Positions 16,520 through 25,119 of a DNA stretch of 37,647 bases are shown here, piece by piece; the first letter of the stretch is position 1; each line of letters opens with the position of its first letter. The notes beneath the pieces are model-generated. The model did not search any database, was not told the origin of the DNA, and worked only from the letters and a program-made list of their open reading frames with translations. This stretch comes from Sedimentisphaerales bacterium. GTDB taxonomy: Bacteria; Planctomycetota; Phycisphaerae; Sedimentisphaerales; Anaerobacaceae. The translations under genes and the position numbers were made by a program. The stretch spans positions 1 to 37,647 of the forward strand of contig JAUWPZ010000018.1 in the NCBI GenBank assembly GCA_030611315.1. The letters run 5' to 3'.

Positions 16520-17764
16520 ATGGAATATGCTGTTGAGACTTTCTCGTTAACCAAGATTTTTTCCGGTTGGTGGGGTCGTGGCAAGGTTTATGCCGTTGAC
16601 GAGTTGAACTTGCAGATACGGTACAACGAGGTTTTCGGGCTTTTAGGGCCGAACGGCTCAGGCAAAACAACCGCCCTGAAAATGCTGCTGGGGCTGCTTT
16701 TTCCGACAAAGGGCAGAGCATTATGTCTCGGCGGGGACGGCGCCGACCCGAAAATCAACGCCAGAATCGGCTTTTTGCCGGAGGAGTCTTACCTCTACAA
16801 GTACCTGAGCGCCCGCGAAACCCTGGATTTCTACGGTAGATTGTTCGCCCTGCCGACAAAAGTCCGGAGAATGCGTACCGAAGCGCTTCTTGAAATGGTT
16901 GGGCTCAAGGCCGTCGCAAACAGGGCGGTAGGGACGTTCTCGAAAGGTATGGCACGTAGAATCGGTCTGGCCCAGGCACTGATAAACGACCCGGACCTGT
17001 TGATATTGGATGAGCCGACGACCGGGCTGGACCCTATCGGAACAAGGCAAATCAAAGATTTGATTCTGAAGCTTGCTCAGCGCGGCAAGACAATCCTTCT
17101 TTGCAGTCACCTGCTCGCGGATGTTGAGGATGTATGCGATAGAATCGCAATACTCTACGGCGGCAGAATCCAGACTCAGGGGCAGGTCAAAGACCTTCTG
17201 CAGCAGAGCAATAAGAGACAGATAACCACAGATGCAATCAGCGATGCTGCGGTAGAGAAGATAAAGCGGATAGTCCATGACGAACGTGCCGACTGCGTGG
17301 TAACCTCTCCGATGGACAAGCTCGAGACGTTCTTCATCAAAACTGTGGAGGCGGCCCAACAGCAGGCTCAGCCCACAAGCGGAGCAGTCAGCACCACGCA
17401 AATCGGAGGATTTCTCGCGAAAGAAGTCCCCGTAGAAAATATACTCGATAAACTTATTTCCGCTCCGGTATCGGCAGAGAGCTCTCCAGGGTCTGAAACA
17501 ACAGAACCGGTGGTTCCGGCAGAGAGTTCCGGCCCCCAGCCTGACGAACAACTTCTCAGTAGATTAGCCGAGCCGACCAAGCCAACCGAGCCTAAAGGCG
17601 TCGTCAGTGAGGAAGAAGCCGGGACAGAATCGGTTGAACCCGAGTCCGGCCGGGAGCAGGAAAGCCCAAAAAGCATTTTAGAGAGTCTCACAGACCGCCC
17701 AAAAACCGAACACGAGGACAAAGAGCAAACTGGTGATAACCAGGGGGAACCCGGCAATGCATAG
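16520..17764 (+). CDS. ABC transporter ATP-binding protein with long acidic tail
   Basis: This 414-residue protein has a standard ABC ATPase domain in residues 1-225: Walker A GPNGSGKTT (about 43), signature FSKGMARRIGLAQAL (variant of LSGGQ), and Walker B LLILDEPTTGLDP. The type fits exporters that pair with ABC-2 permeases. Residues from about 280 to the end are a Pro-, Glu-, Ser- and Thr-rich, low-complexity segment (for example SAESSPGSETTEPVVPAESS) that is probably disordered and is uncommon in this family. It couples to the permease gene, whose ATG lies inside its last codons. Dispersed element copy 1 lies immediately upstream. Confidence 0.88.
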   Translation: MEYAVETFSLTKIFSGWWGRGKVYAVDELNLQIRYNEVFGLLGPNGSGKTTALKMLLGLLFPTKGRALCLGGDGADPKINARIGFLPEESYLYKYLSARETLDFYGRLFALPTKVRRMRTEALLEMVGLKAVANRAVGTFSKGMARRIGLAQALINDPDLLILDEPTTGLDPIGTRQIKDLILKLAQRGKTILLCSHLLADVEDVCDRIAILYGGRIQTQGQVKDLLQQSNKRQITTDAISDAAVEKIKRIVHDERADCVVTSPMDKLETFFIKTVEAAQQQAQPTSGAVSTTQIGGFLAKEVPVENILDKLISAPVSAESSPGSETTEPVVPAESSGPQPDEQLLSRLAEPTKPTEPKGVVSEEEAGTESVEPESGREQESPKSILESLTDRPKTEHEDKEQTGDNQGEPGNA

Positions 17765-19325
17765 TATCTGGGCTGTTGCCGCCAACACGATAAAGCAGGC
17801 CTTGCGGATGAAGATTGCCGCTGCTTTTATAATCCTGCTGATGGTGCTGCTTCCGGTTATGAGCGTTTTGATGACGGGCGACGGCACGCTGAAAGGCAGG
17901 CTGCAGAGCTTTGTGAGCTACGGCCTTTCGCTTACGAGCTTTTTGCTGTGTTTGCTCACGATAATCATTTCAATTTATTCGGTAACGACCGACATCGAGC
18001 AAAGACAAATATATACCGTCATTACCAAGCCCATTCGCCGCTCTCACTTTCTTTTGGGCAAGCTGCTCGGCGTGATATTGTTAGATGTGGGCTTGCTGGT
18101 TCTGTTTGCAGGTATAATATACGCAATTACCATTTGCATACCTGTTTTTTTAGGCAAGGTCCTGGGCGTAATATTATTGGGTGAGGCTTCGCTGGTTCTC
18201 TTTGGGGCGATAATATATGCAATTACTATCCACGTACGTTTTCTGTGGAAAGCTCTCGGCGTAACGTTTTTAAGTCTGGCCCTGCTCGGAATGGTTAGTT
18301 TTCTGGTGTATAAAATTGCCATTTACACCCCGGACTTGACGCTAATAACCGAAAGCGAGCTTGCCGAGGCCAACAACGAGTTTTTCACGGCGAGGGCCGG
18401 CTTAACTCCCGGCAAAGTTGATGTTGGACAAGAGGTAGAGGAGACCTATGAGAAACTTAAAAAGACCGGCCAAATAGAGGTGTTTTTTCCTGGGCTTTCC
18501 GCCAGGGATATCCGTGCCCAGCTTACCGTCCAGGAAAAGCTCAGGAAACGAGCTGTCCCGGTCGGGCGCCGGTTGGTTTGGAAATTCGATAACGTTAAAC
18601 CGACCGACCCGAACGGGAGTCTATTCATAAGATTCAAGTACGAGGTTTCGGTAAACCCTCCTGATATGAAGGTCTATGGCCAGTGGCTTGTAGGCGACCT
18701 TAGACCGATTTTATACGGCACAAAAATCGAAACGCCCATTTTCCGTTCAGACCGTATTGATGGGGACCTGGTTCGCACTTTTCACGAAATAGAGGTACCC
18801 GCTCAGGTAGTTGCCAAAGACCACTACCTGGGAGTGGTCTTTATCAATGTTCCGCTGAACGATACGGTAGTCATCTTTCCGCTTGAGGACGGTCTTGAGG
18901 TGCTTTATAAAGCCGACACATTCACAGGGAACTATATCAGGGCGGTACTCTTGATATTGTTTCGTTTGATTTTCTTGGCGAGTTTGGGCATATTGGCTTC
19001 GACTTTCCTGTCGTTTCCCGTGGCAATGCTGCTTTGTCTTGTATTGTTTGTTATCGCAAGCTTCAGCGTTTTTTTTGTGGGTACGTTTGACTATCTCAGC
19101 CTCGGCGTCGGTACGCTCTACTCTTACAGCTTTAAGTGGATAATCCGCCTGCTGCCGCAGTTCGATACATATAATCCAAACAAATTTTTGGTCCCAGGGC
19201 GATTTATAGGCTGGTTTTTAGTCGGCAAGGCCGCGGGGTTTATGGTTTGTATTAAGGCCTTTTTGCTGTTTGTTCTTGCACTGGTTATTTTCAGTTTTCG
19301 AGAGATTGCAAAAATCGTAGTCTAA
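17757..19325 (+). CDS. ABC-2 type permease with duplicated membrane segments
   Basis: From the ATG at 17757, preceded by GGGGGA and overlapping the ATPase stop, the protein has 522 residues. It begins like ABC-2 permeases (HSIWAVAANTIKQALRM) and has the motif DIEQRQIYTVITKPIRRSHF. Two to three consecutive repeats of a membrane hairpin then follow: LLGVILLDVGLLVLFAGIIY, VLGVILLGEASLVLFGAIIY and the more divergent ALGVTFLSLALLGMVSF, with units of 32 and 31 residues. A large extracytoplasmic region (about 210-390) lies between the membrane halves, and three to four more segments close the protein. It is presumably the channel for the ATPase encoded upstream. Confidence 0.87.
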   Translation: MHSIWAVAANTIKQALRMKIAAAFIILLMVLLPVMSVLMTGDGTLKGRLQSFVSYGLSLTSFLLCLLTIIISIYSVTTDIEQRQIYTVITKPIRRSHFLLGKLLGVILLDVGLLVLFAGIIYAITICIPVFLGKVLGVILLGEASLVLFGAIIYAITIHVRFLWKALGVTFLSLALLGMVSFLVYKIAIYTPDLTLITESELAEANNEFFTARAGLTPGKVDVGQEVEETYEKLKKTGQIEVFFPGLSARDIRAQLTVQEKLRKRAVPVGRRLVWKFDNVKPTDPNGSLFIRFKYEVSVNPPDMKVYGQWLVGDLRPILYGTKIETPIFRSDRIDGDLVRTFHEIEVPAQVVAKDHYLGVVFINVPLNDTVVIFPLEDGLEVLYKADTFTGNYIRAVLLILFRLIFLASLGILASTFLSFPVAMLLCLVLFVIASFSVFFVGTFDYLSLGVGTLYSYSFKWIIRLLPQFDTYNPNKFLVPGRFIGWFLVGKAAGFMVCIKAFLLFVLALVIFSFREIAKIVV

Positions 19326-19484
19326 AATATGCGTTTTCGTGACAGAATAATTTGTCTGGGTTGTACTGTAAAAGACCAAAGACCACAGACACAAGACCAG
19401 AGTCTTGGGTCTTAAGTCTTGAGTCTTAAGTCTTGAGTCTAAAATATGCGTTTTCGTGACAGAATAATTTGCTTGGTTTGTACT
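19321..19484 (+). repeat. duplicated gene start flanking AGTCTT-word repeat
   Basis: TCTAAAATATGCGTTTTCGT and the following bases occur at 19321-19367 and again at 19438-19484 (offset 117 bp, a few mismatches). The second copy is the real start of the next gene. The first copy also begins with ATG (19329) but its frame ends at TAA in the intervening low-complexity block (19367-19437) of GTCTTAAGTCTTGA words. Confidence 0.9.
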
Positions 19485-21263
19485 ATCCTTGCGGTCGCTT
19501 TGCTTATTGCCGCCGGTATGCAGCTCGAGTCCATAAACCGCCGGCGTCAACGTATGGGCCTGATAATCGGCAAGCCTGAAAATGTCCCTCCCTCACTGGT
19601 ATTTGCGACCACCACCACAGGCGTTTTTCGCGCTTTTGCCGTTGTTGCTTTGTGGCATCGGGCGGATAGATTAAAAGAAGAGGGACAATACTTCGATGCA
19701 AAACAATTAGCCGAATGGTTAACCACTCTTCTGCCTCGTTTCGCATCGGTCTGGGAATTCCACGCGTGGAATATGGCTTATAACATTTCCGTTGCCATTC
19801 CCGCAGACCAGCCGGACCAGCGGTGGCGGTGGGTCAAAAACGGCTATGAGCTGCTTCGCGACAAGGCCATCGATAAAATGAAGCTCAAAAATATCAGTTT
19901 ATATCGGGAATTAGCCAGAATATTCCAGCACAAAATAGGCGGCATATCCGACGATGTCCACAAATACTACAAGCTGCAGTTAGCTTTGGCGATGGAGCCG
20001 CTGCTCGGCCCGGCGGACAACGAGACATTCGAGGCCCTTGCCAATGCGCCGCGCCAGTGGGGCCAAATCATAACTGATGCCAACGTGGCTGAGCTGATTG
20101 AACAGCTGCGGGGCGCCGACAGCGCCTTTGCCGACGCCGACGGCGGGGAGTTTGTGAGGAATTATCTGTCGCTGCGGCAGAACTCCAGCCGATTCAGTCC
20201 CGCCGCCGGCGAGACGATAAACGACTTCAGAGGCAAAAAAGCCCTCGAAAAGTTTGATATTTTCGCGAGAGCTTACCAGTTGCGCAAAGCCTGGAAACTC
20301 GAACCTGTATTTATGCAGGAGTTAAATCAAACCTACGGTCCGTTCGACTGGGCCGACCCTAATACGCATTTGCCTCTTGATTGGCGTCACCCGGACTGCC
20401 ACGCAATCTACTGGGCCGTCAAGGGGATTATGGTCCAGGAGGAAAACCGCGAGATTGAGATGGTTGAAACCAACACCGACCGTATAGTCGGTCACTGTTT
20501 GCAGGACCTCTTTCGCAACGGGAAAATATTCATTTATGATTTGCCGGTTGAGGTGCGCTCAGGGGATTCTTCACAGGGGACTCGAACGCAGATATTAAAG
20601 GAGATATTCCTGCGTCCGGACCTGAGAATGTTTAAGCCGTACAACGACACTTTTTTAGACATTCTGAAAAAATACGAAGCGACCGATATGAAAAGTTCGT
20701 ACGAATCTCTTCAAAACGGCCACCGCAACATGCTCAAAAACGCGGCGTTTTCGTTTTATCAGGCGGGACATAAGGGCCAGGCACAAAAAATCTACGGCCA
20801 ATTAAGAAAATTGTATCCATTGGAGGAATTCAAAGTTCCGCTCGTTAATTTTGCGAGGAAGCGTTTCCTTGACGAGCTCGAATCTATCGGCATCAATGAC
20901 GCGAAAGAGCAGGTATTACATCTTCTGAGGGAAGGTTACTATTTATATGCAATTCGCGACGATGAACAGGCTGCCGGCAGAGAAAAAATGGCGAAAGAAA
21001 TTTATGACTACTACCAGGCAAAATACAGCGATGAAAACAGGATTGACCTTCCCGACTTCAAGTTGTTAAGATACATGGCGCTTCGCGATTTTCTTGGAGA
21101 CTGGCGATATCCGCCTAACCTGAGGATTAACCTGCTCGGGCGCATAGAAATCGAAAGACCCGTATTTTTCGAGCAGCTAAAGCCCTGGAAAGAAGAATTA
21201 GAGCGGATAAAGGAGCAGCTAATAGAGCAGAAAGAAGAAATGCTCAAAAGATTAATGCAATGA
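19446..21263 (+). CDS. membrane-anchored protein of unknown function
   Basis: This 605-residue protein has an N-terminal membrane segment (IICLVCTILAVALLIAAGM) followed by a large, mostly alpha-helical domain with TPR-like spacing but no clear repeats. Conserved-looking blocks include PADQPDQRWRWVKNGYELL and LDWRHPDCHAIYWAVKGI. I know no named domain for it. It follows an ABC ATPase-permease pair on the same strand, and homologous-looking proteins are commonly found beside such ABC genes in planctomycetes, so an accessory role in export or envelope assembly is a reasonable guess. The C-terminus is a charged coiled coil (ELERIKEQLIEQKEEML). The ATG at 19446 is the second copy of a duplicated start. 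Confidence 0.75.
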   Translation: MRFRDRIICLVCTILAVALLIAAGMQLESINRRRQRMGLIIGKPENVPPSLVFATTTTGVFRAFAVVALWHRADRLKEEGQYFDAKQLAEWLTTLLPRFASVWEFHAWNMAYNISVAIPADQPDQRWRWVKNGYELLRDKAIDKMKLKNISLYRELARIFQHKIGGISDDVHKYYKLQLALAMEPLLGPADNETFEALANAPRQWGQIITDANVAELIEQLRGADSAFADADGGEFVRNYLSLRQNSSRFSPAAGETINDFRGKKALEKFDIFARAYQLRKAWKLEPVFMQELNQTYGPFDWADPNTHLPLDWRHPDCHAIYWAVKGIMVQEENREIEMVETNTDRIVGHCLQDLFRNGKIFIYDLPVEVRSGDSSQGTRTQILKEIFLRPDLRMFKPYNDTFLDILKKYEATDMKSSYESLQNGHRNMLKNAAFSFYQAGHKGQAQKIYGQLRKLYPLEEFKVPLVNFARKRFLDELESIGINDAKEQVLHLLREGYYLYAIRDDEQAAGREKMAKEIYDYYQAKYSDENRIDLPDFKLLRYMALRDFLGDWRYPPNLRINLLGRIEIERPVFFEQLKPWKEELERIKEQLIEQKEEMLKRLMQ

Positions 21264-21290
21264 TAATGACACAGACGAGCGACTCCAGCT

Positions 21291-23483
21291 ATGCACGATA
21301 CTTTCTTGCGACAACTAACCCCATCGCAAAAGAAAGCGGTTCTCCACGTTGAAGGGCCGCTGCTTGTTCTCGCCGGTCCCGGCAGCGGCAAGACCCGCGT
21401 AATTATATATCGTATCGCAGCCCTTATCGATTCGGGCATCCAGCCGTACAATATTTGCGCGATAACTTTCACCAACAGAGCCGCTGATGAGATGCGTCAA
21501 AGGGCGGCTGCTCTTGGAGCTTCGGGCGGGGCGCATATCAGCACCTTTCACTCCCTGTGCGTAAGAATCCTTCGGCGATATGCCGCTCAGGCGAAGGTCC
21601 AATCGAACTTCAGCGTCTATGACGACTCCGACCAGAAAAGATGTATGAAACAGGCCATCAAGGATTGCGAGCTTGATTCCAGCAACTTTCCGCCCGGCAG
21701 AATGCTCGATGCGATATCCAGCCTGAAGAATCAATTGATAGATGCCGATACCTTCAAGGCCGGCGTCGCTGATTTCTTTTCCAAAATATTAGCGGAAATC
21801 TATGTCCGTTATCAAAAGCTCCTGAGCGAGCGAAACGGGCTGGATTTTGACGACCTCTTGATGAAAACAGCTTTTTTGCTCCGTGACAGCGGCGATGTCT
21901 GCGGTGAGCTTGGAGAACGTTTCAAATTTCTGCTGATTGACGAATATCAGGACACGAATCACGCCCAGTACACAATCGCCAGGCTGCTTGTTTCACGGCA
22001 TAACAATATTTGTGCAACGGGTGACCCGGACCAGTCCATCTACCGCTGGCGCGGGGCCGATGTACGCAACATACTGGCTTTCGAGAACGACTGGCCCGAC
22101 GCGAAAGTTGTCAGGCTTGAGGAGAATTTTCGCAGCGCCGCCGCTATCCTCGAGAAGGCGGATAATTTGATAGCGTACAACCAAAAACGGAAAGAAAAAA
22201 AGCTTATCCCCACAAAGCCATACGGCAAAGATGTGCTGGTGGAGTCTTTCGAGGATGAGGTCGCCGAGGCCCGGGCCGTTGCGCAACAGGTCAAAGAACT
22301 GTCCGACAAAGGAGCCTCTCTGAGTGATATTGCCGTATTTTATCGTGTCAATGCGATGAGCAGGGGGCTTGAGGAAGCCTTTATCCGGCACAAAATACCA
22401 TATCAGGTTGTTCGCGGCATAGAATTCTACAGGAGAAAGGAAATCCGCGACCTGCTGGCCTACCTGAAAGTCCTCGTCAATCCTGATGATGAAATCGCAC
22501 TGCTGCGAATTATTAATACTCCGGCTCGCGGTATAGGAAAAATAACAATCGACAGGGTCCACAGCTATGCCGGGCGGTGTAATATTTCGGTTTTTGAGGG
22601 CCTGAAGAAGGTCGAGCATATCGAGGCCCTTTCCAAAGGCGCAAAAGCCAAGCTCAGCGCCTTTGCCGATATGCTCGATGAGTTCAAAAAAGATATTGAC
22701 GGCCCCCGTTTTCACGGGGACAGGCTCGTACCTGCGAAAGCAGGTATCGCGCCGCTTGCCCAGCGTGTATTTGACGAATCGGGATTGGCTGAGTCTCTTC
22801 GGTCCGAGGGGGCGGACGGTCAAAACGCACTGGAGAACGTCAACGAGCTGATAAATAGCATTACTGCTTATGACCAACAGGCAGAGGAGCCGTCGCTGCT
22901 TGATTATATCCAGCAAATATCGCTGTTCAGCGATGTCGATGGGTATGATACGTCCAGCGAGCGCGTGGCCCTGATGACCCTGCACGCCGCAAAGGGGCTC
23001 GAATTTGAAAATGTATTCATCGTGGGTGTCGAACACGGCCTGCTTCCGCACGAGAGGAGTACCGCCGGCGAAAATGATGATGAGCTGGAAGAAGAACGCA
23101 GATTATTGTTTGTAGGTATGACCCGAGCCAAAACGGGCCTGTATTTAAGCTATGCCCGATATAGAACTATCCGGGGACAGATGCTGCGAACGATACCTTC
23201 GCAATTCCTTTTTGAGTCCGGCTGCGACTTTGCCGAATCGGCTTCTTCTTGTCATTCCCGCGAAAGCGGGAATCTATACCACGATGATAACGGTAATGAT
23301 AACCGGAGTGTCCCATACTTTACGGTTGGCCAATTAGTGCGGCACGATTCTTTCGGTCTCGGCAGGGTCAAGGAGTTCATTGATATGGGCGAAGACAGCG
23401 TCGTAATAATAAAATTTAATACTGGCCGGACAAAATCACTTATGGTAAAATACGCTGGTCTATCGAAAATGGACGGCCTTTGA
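21291..23483 (+). CDS. uvrD: UvrD/PcrA/Rep superfamily DNA helicase
   Basis: This 730-residue SF1A helicase unwinds DNA 3'-5' in repair and replication. Motifs in order are: Q motif LTPSQKKAV, Walker A GPGSGKT, Ia TFTNRAADEM, II DEYQDTNHAQ, III GDPDQSIYRWRGAD, IV EENFRS, V TLHAAKGLEFENVF, VI EERRLLFVGMTRAK, and a PcrA-like C-terminus (FTVGQLVRHDSFGLGRVKEF). Two palindromic repeat insertions are translated within it: PRFHGDRLVPAKAGI (about 471-486) in domain 2B and CHSRESGNLYH (about 653-663) in the C-terminal linker. Motifs remain intact, so the protein is probably active. It starts 27 bp after the preceding gene. Confidence 0.93.
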   Translation: MHDTFLRQLTPSQKKAVLHVEGPLLVLAGPGSGKTRVIIYRIAALIDSGIQPYNICAITFTNRAADEMRQRAAALGASGGAHISTFHSLCVRILRRYAAQAKVQSNFSVYDDSDQKRCMKQAIKDCELDSSNFPPGRMLDAISSLKNQLIDADTFKAGVADFFSKILAEIYVRYQKLLSERNGLDFDDLLMKTAFLLRDSGDVCGELGERFKFLLIDEYQDTNHAQYTIARLLVSRHNNICATGDPDQSIYRWRGADVRNILAFENDWPDAKVVRLEENFRSAAAILEKADNLIAYNQKRKEKKLIPTKPYGKDVLVESFEDEVAEARAVAQQVKELSDKGASLSDIAVFYRVNAMSRGLEEAFIRHKIPYQVVRGIEFYRRKEIRDLLAYLKVLVNPDDEIALLRIINTPARGIGKITIDRVHSYAGRCNISVFEGLKKVEHIEALSKGAKAKLSAFADMLDEFKKDIDGPRFHGDRLVPAKAGIAPLAQRVFDESGLAESLRSEGADGQNALENVNELINSITAYDQQAEEPSLLDYIQQISLFSDVDGYDTSSERVALMTLHAAKGLEFENVFIVGVEHGLLPHERSTAGENDDELEEERRLLFVGMTRAKTGLYLSYARYRTIRGQMLRTIPSQFLFESGCDFAESASSCHSRESGNLYHDDNGNDNRSVPYFTVGQLVRHDSFGLGRVKEFIDMGEDSVVIIKFNTGRTKSLMVKYAGLSKMDGL
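22704..22746. repeat. REP-like double hairpin inside uvrD
   Basis: CCCCGT-TTTC-ACGGGG (22704-22719) and TACCTGC-GAAA-GCAGGTA (22729-22746) form two adjacent perfect hairpins, ten bases apart. The translated peptide LVPAKAGI is the product of this repeat in this orientation. It is in frame with the helicase. Confidence 0.85.
23254..23273. repeat. REP-like hairpin inside uvrD C-terminal linker
   Basis: ATTCCCGC-GAAA-GCGGGAAT is a perfect 8-bp stem with a GAAA tetraloop. It is translated as part of CHSRESGNLYH. The same hairpin design appears in reverse orientation in the composite element at 16315-16334. Confidence 0.88.
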
Positions 23484-23587
23484 TGAACGCCGGTCCACAA
23501 CATAACATGGCAAACGACAAGCGGCTATCCTGGAGACGCCTCGACTCAGCAATGGCTCGGAAAAACGCAATAAAAAAGGAGAGTACA

Positions 23588-25042
23588 ATGAAAAAAGAAA
23601 TTAATCGAAGAGAATTTCTGCAAGTGACCGCGGCAGGGAGCGTACTGTGTCTTGCCGGCATCGGCTGTCAGGGGCCCGTCGTCTTGGCCACAAGAAAAGG
23701 CCCGAGGCTTATAAGTCCGGGCTGCAGAGGAACAAAAGTTAAAGTTGCCAGGATATATATGGCGACTTCACACGGCCTCTGGCCCAAGCCGAAGCTGGAT
23801 TTTAAGAAGGAAATCCAGTTTTACGAATCGCAGTTCGCAAAGCTAAAGGACGAACTTGCCGATGTCGAATTCGTTGTCGATGAGCTGGTCACTTCTCCAA
23901 AACAGCTCGCCCAGCTCAAAGGCAAGTTGGAAAGCGTGGACGGAATACTCGCTATTCATTTCAACATCGGAGTAAGGTCGATTTTAAACGAGATTCTCAG
24001 CACAGGTAAGCCAACGGTGGTTTTCGCTGCTCCATATTCCGGACACGGATGGACCGGATTCGGTGCTCTGCAGAAGCAGGAGCTCGGAGCCAAAACCGAA
24101 TGTATGCTCACCAGTGACTATAAGCAGTTAGCGGTTGCCATAAGGCCGTTCCGTGCGATTCATCACTTGAGAGAAGCCAGGATTCTTAACATCACGACCC
24201 GGTCATTCGACAAATACGCCGACGCCGTGAAGAGTAAATTCGGAACAGAAATTAAGAAAATTGAACTCAAACGAGTGCTCGATGCTTGTAATGCCGTCAG
24301 CGACAGCCGGGCAAAGGCGGAGGCCGAACGGTGGACCAAAGGAGCTGTCAAAGTTGTAGAACCCTCGAAGGAGGACATATTCAAGTCCTGCAAATTAGCG
24401 CTGGCTTTTGAAAAACTGCTGGACGAGGAAGATGCAACCGTAATGACCGCTGATTGTTATGGAACTATGTTCCGGCCGCTCTGTCAGTCTTACGCCTATC
24501 CCTGTATTGGCTTTACCAGGCTTAATAACATGGGATTGGGCGGTATCTGTGAATCGGATTTACAGTCTGCTATGACACACATAATATACCAGGGACTGGT
24601 GGGCAAACCTGGTTTTATCAGTGACCCTACGATGGATGAATCCCAAAGCAGTATCATCCTGGCTCACTGTCTGGGGACAACGAAAATGGATGGCCCGGAT
24701 GGGCCGGCCGCTCCGTACAAGTTACGAACGGTTATGGAACGGCAGGCGGGGGTGGTCGCACAGGTCGAAATGCGCATCGGCCAAAAAGTTACCCAGGCGA
24801 AATTGGTCGGAACAGATTTTTTGCCTTATTTTACAGGTGAAATTATCGGCGCACCCGTATCACTTGAAGTAGATAGAGGCTGCCGTACTAAGATTACCGT
24901 CAAGGTTGACGGAGATACGGAGAAACTATGGAAAAACTGGTCGAGCGGATTGCACCGCGTAACGTGCTATGGAGACATCACCAAAGAACTCGGCTTTTTC
25001 TGCAGGTTCAAAGATATCCAGATGGTCAATGAAGCAGTTTGA
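23588..25042 (+). CDS. Tat-signal sugar isomerase-like lipoprotein
   Basis: From the ATG at 23588 (AAGGAG six bases upstream) the protein has 484 residues. An upstream frame back to 23480 overlaps uvrD and is rejected. The N-terminus has a twin-arginine motif (NRREFLQ) and a lipobox-like LAGIGC, so it may be an exported lipoprotein. The rest resembles the L-fucose/L-arabinose isomerase-like fold. It includes an ADCYGTMFRPLCQSYAYPCI segment and a C-terminal domain with SIILAHCLGTTKM and TGEIIGAPVSLEVDRGC. Typical isomerases are cytoplasmic, so the export signal is unusual. Its substrate is unknown, and the GH and sulfatase genes downstream suggest a polysaccharide-derived sugar. Confidence 0.8.
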   Translation: MKKEINRREFLQVTAAGSVLCLAGIGCQGPVVLATRKGPRLISPGCRGTKVKVARIYMATSHGLWPKPKLDFKKEIQFYESQFAKLKDELADVEFVVDELVTSPKQLAQLKGKLESVDGILAIHFNIGVRSILNEILSTGKPTVVFAAPYSGHGWTGFGALQKQELGAKTECMLTSDYKQLAVAIRPFRAIHHLREARILNITTRSFDKYADAVKSKFGTEIKKIELKRVLDACNAVSDSRAKAEAERWTKGAVKVVEPSKEDIFKSCKLALAFEKLLDEEDATVMTADCYGTMFRPLCQSYAYPCIGFTRLNNMGLGGICESDLQSAMTHIIYQGLVGKPGFISDPTMDESQSSIILAHCLGTTKMDGPDGPAAPYKLRTVMERQAGVVAQVEMRIGQKVTQAKLVGTDFLPYFTGEIIGAPVSLEVDRGCRTKITVKVDGDTEKLWKNWSSGLHRVTCYGDITKELGFFCRFKDIQMVNEAV

Positions 25043-25053
25043 GTAAAAAACTA

Positions 25054-25108
25054 AACGCTATACGCTAATCGAAAAGATAGCAGATAGGGGATAGGGGATA
25101 GCGGATAG
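25054..25108. repeat. short-word repeat upstream of the GH10 gene
   Basis: ACGCTATACGCTAATC is followed by a run of GATAGCAGATAGGGGATAG words up to twelve bases before the GH10 start. Some GGTGGAG ribosome-binding sequence directly adjoins the repeat. Confidence 0.55.
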
Positions 25109-25119
25109 AGGTGGAGCTA

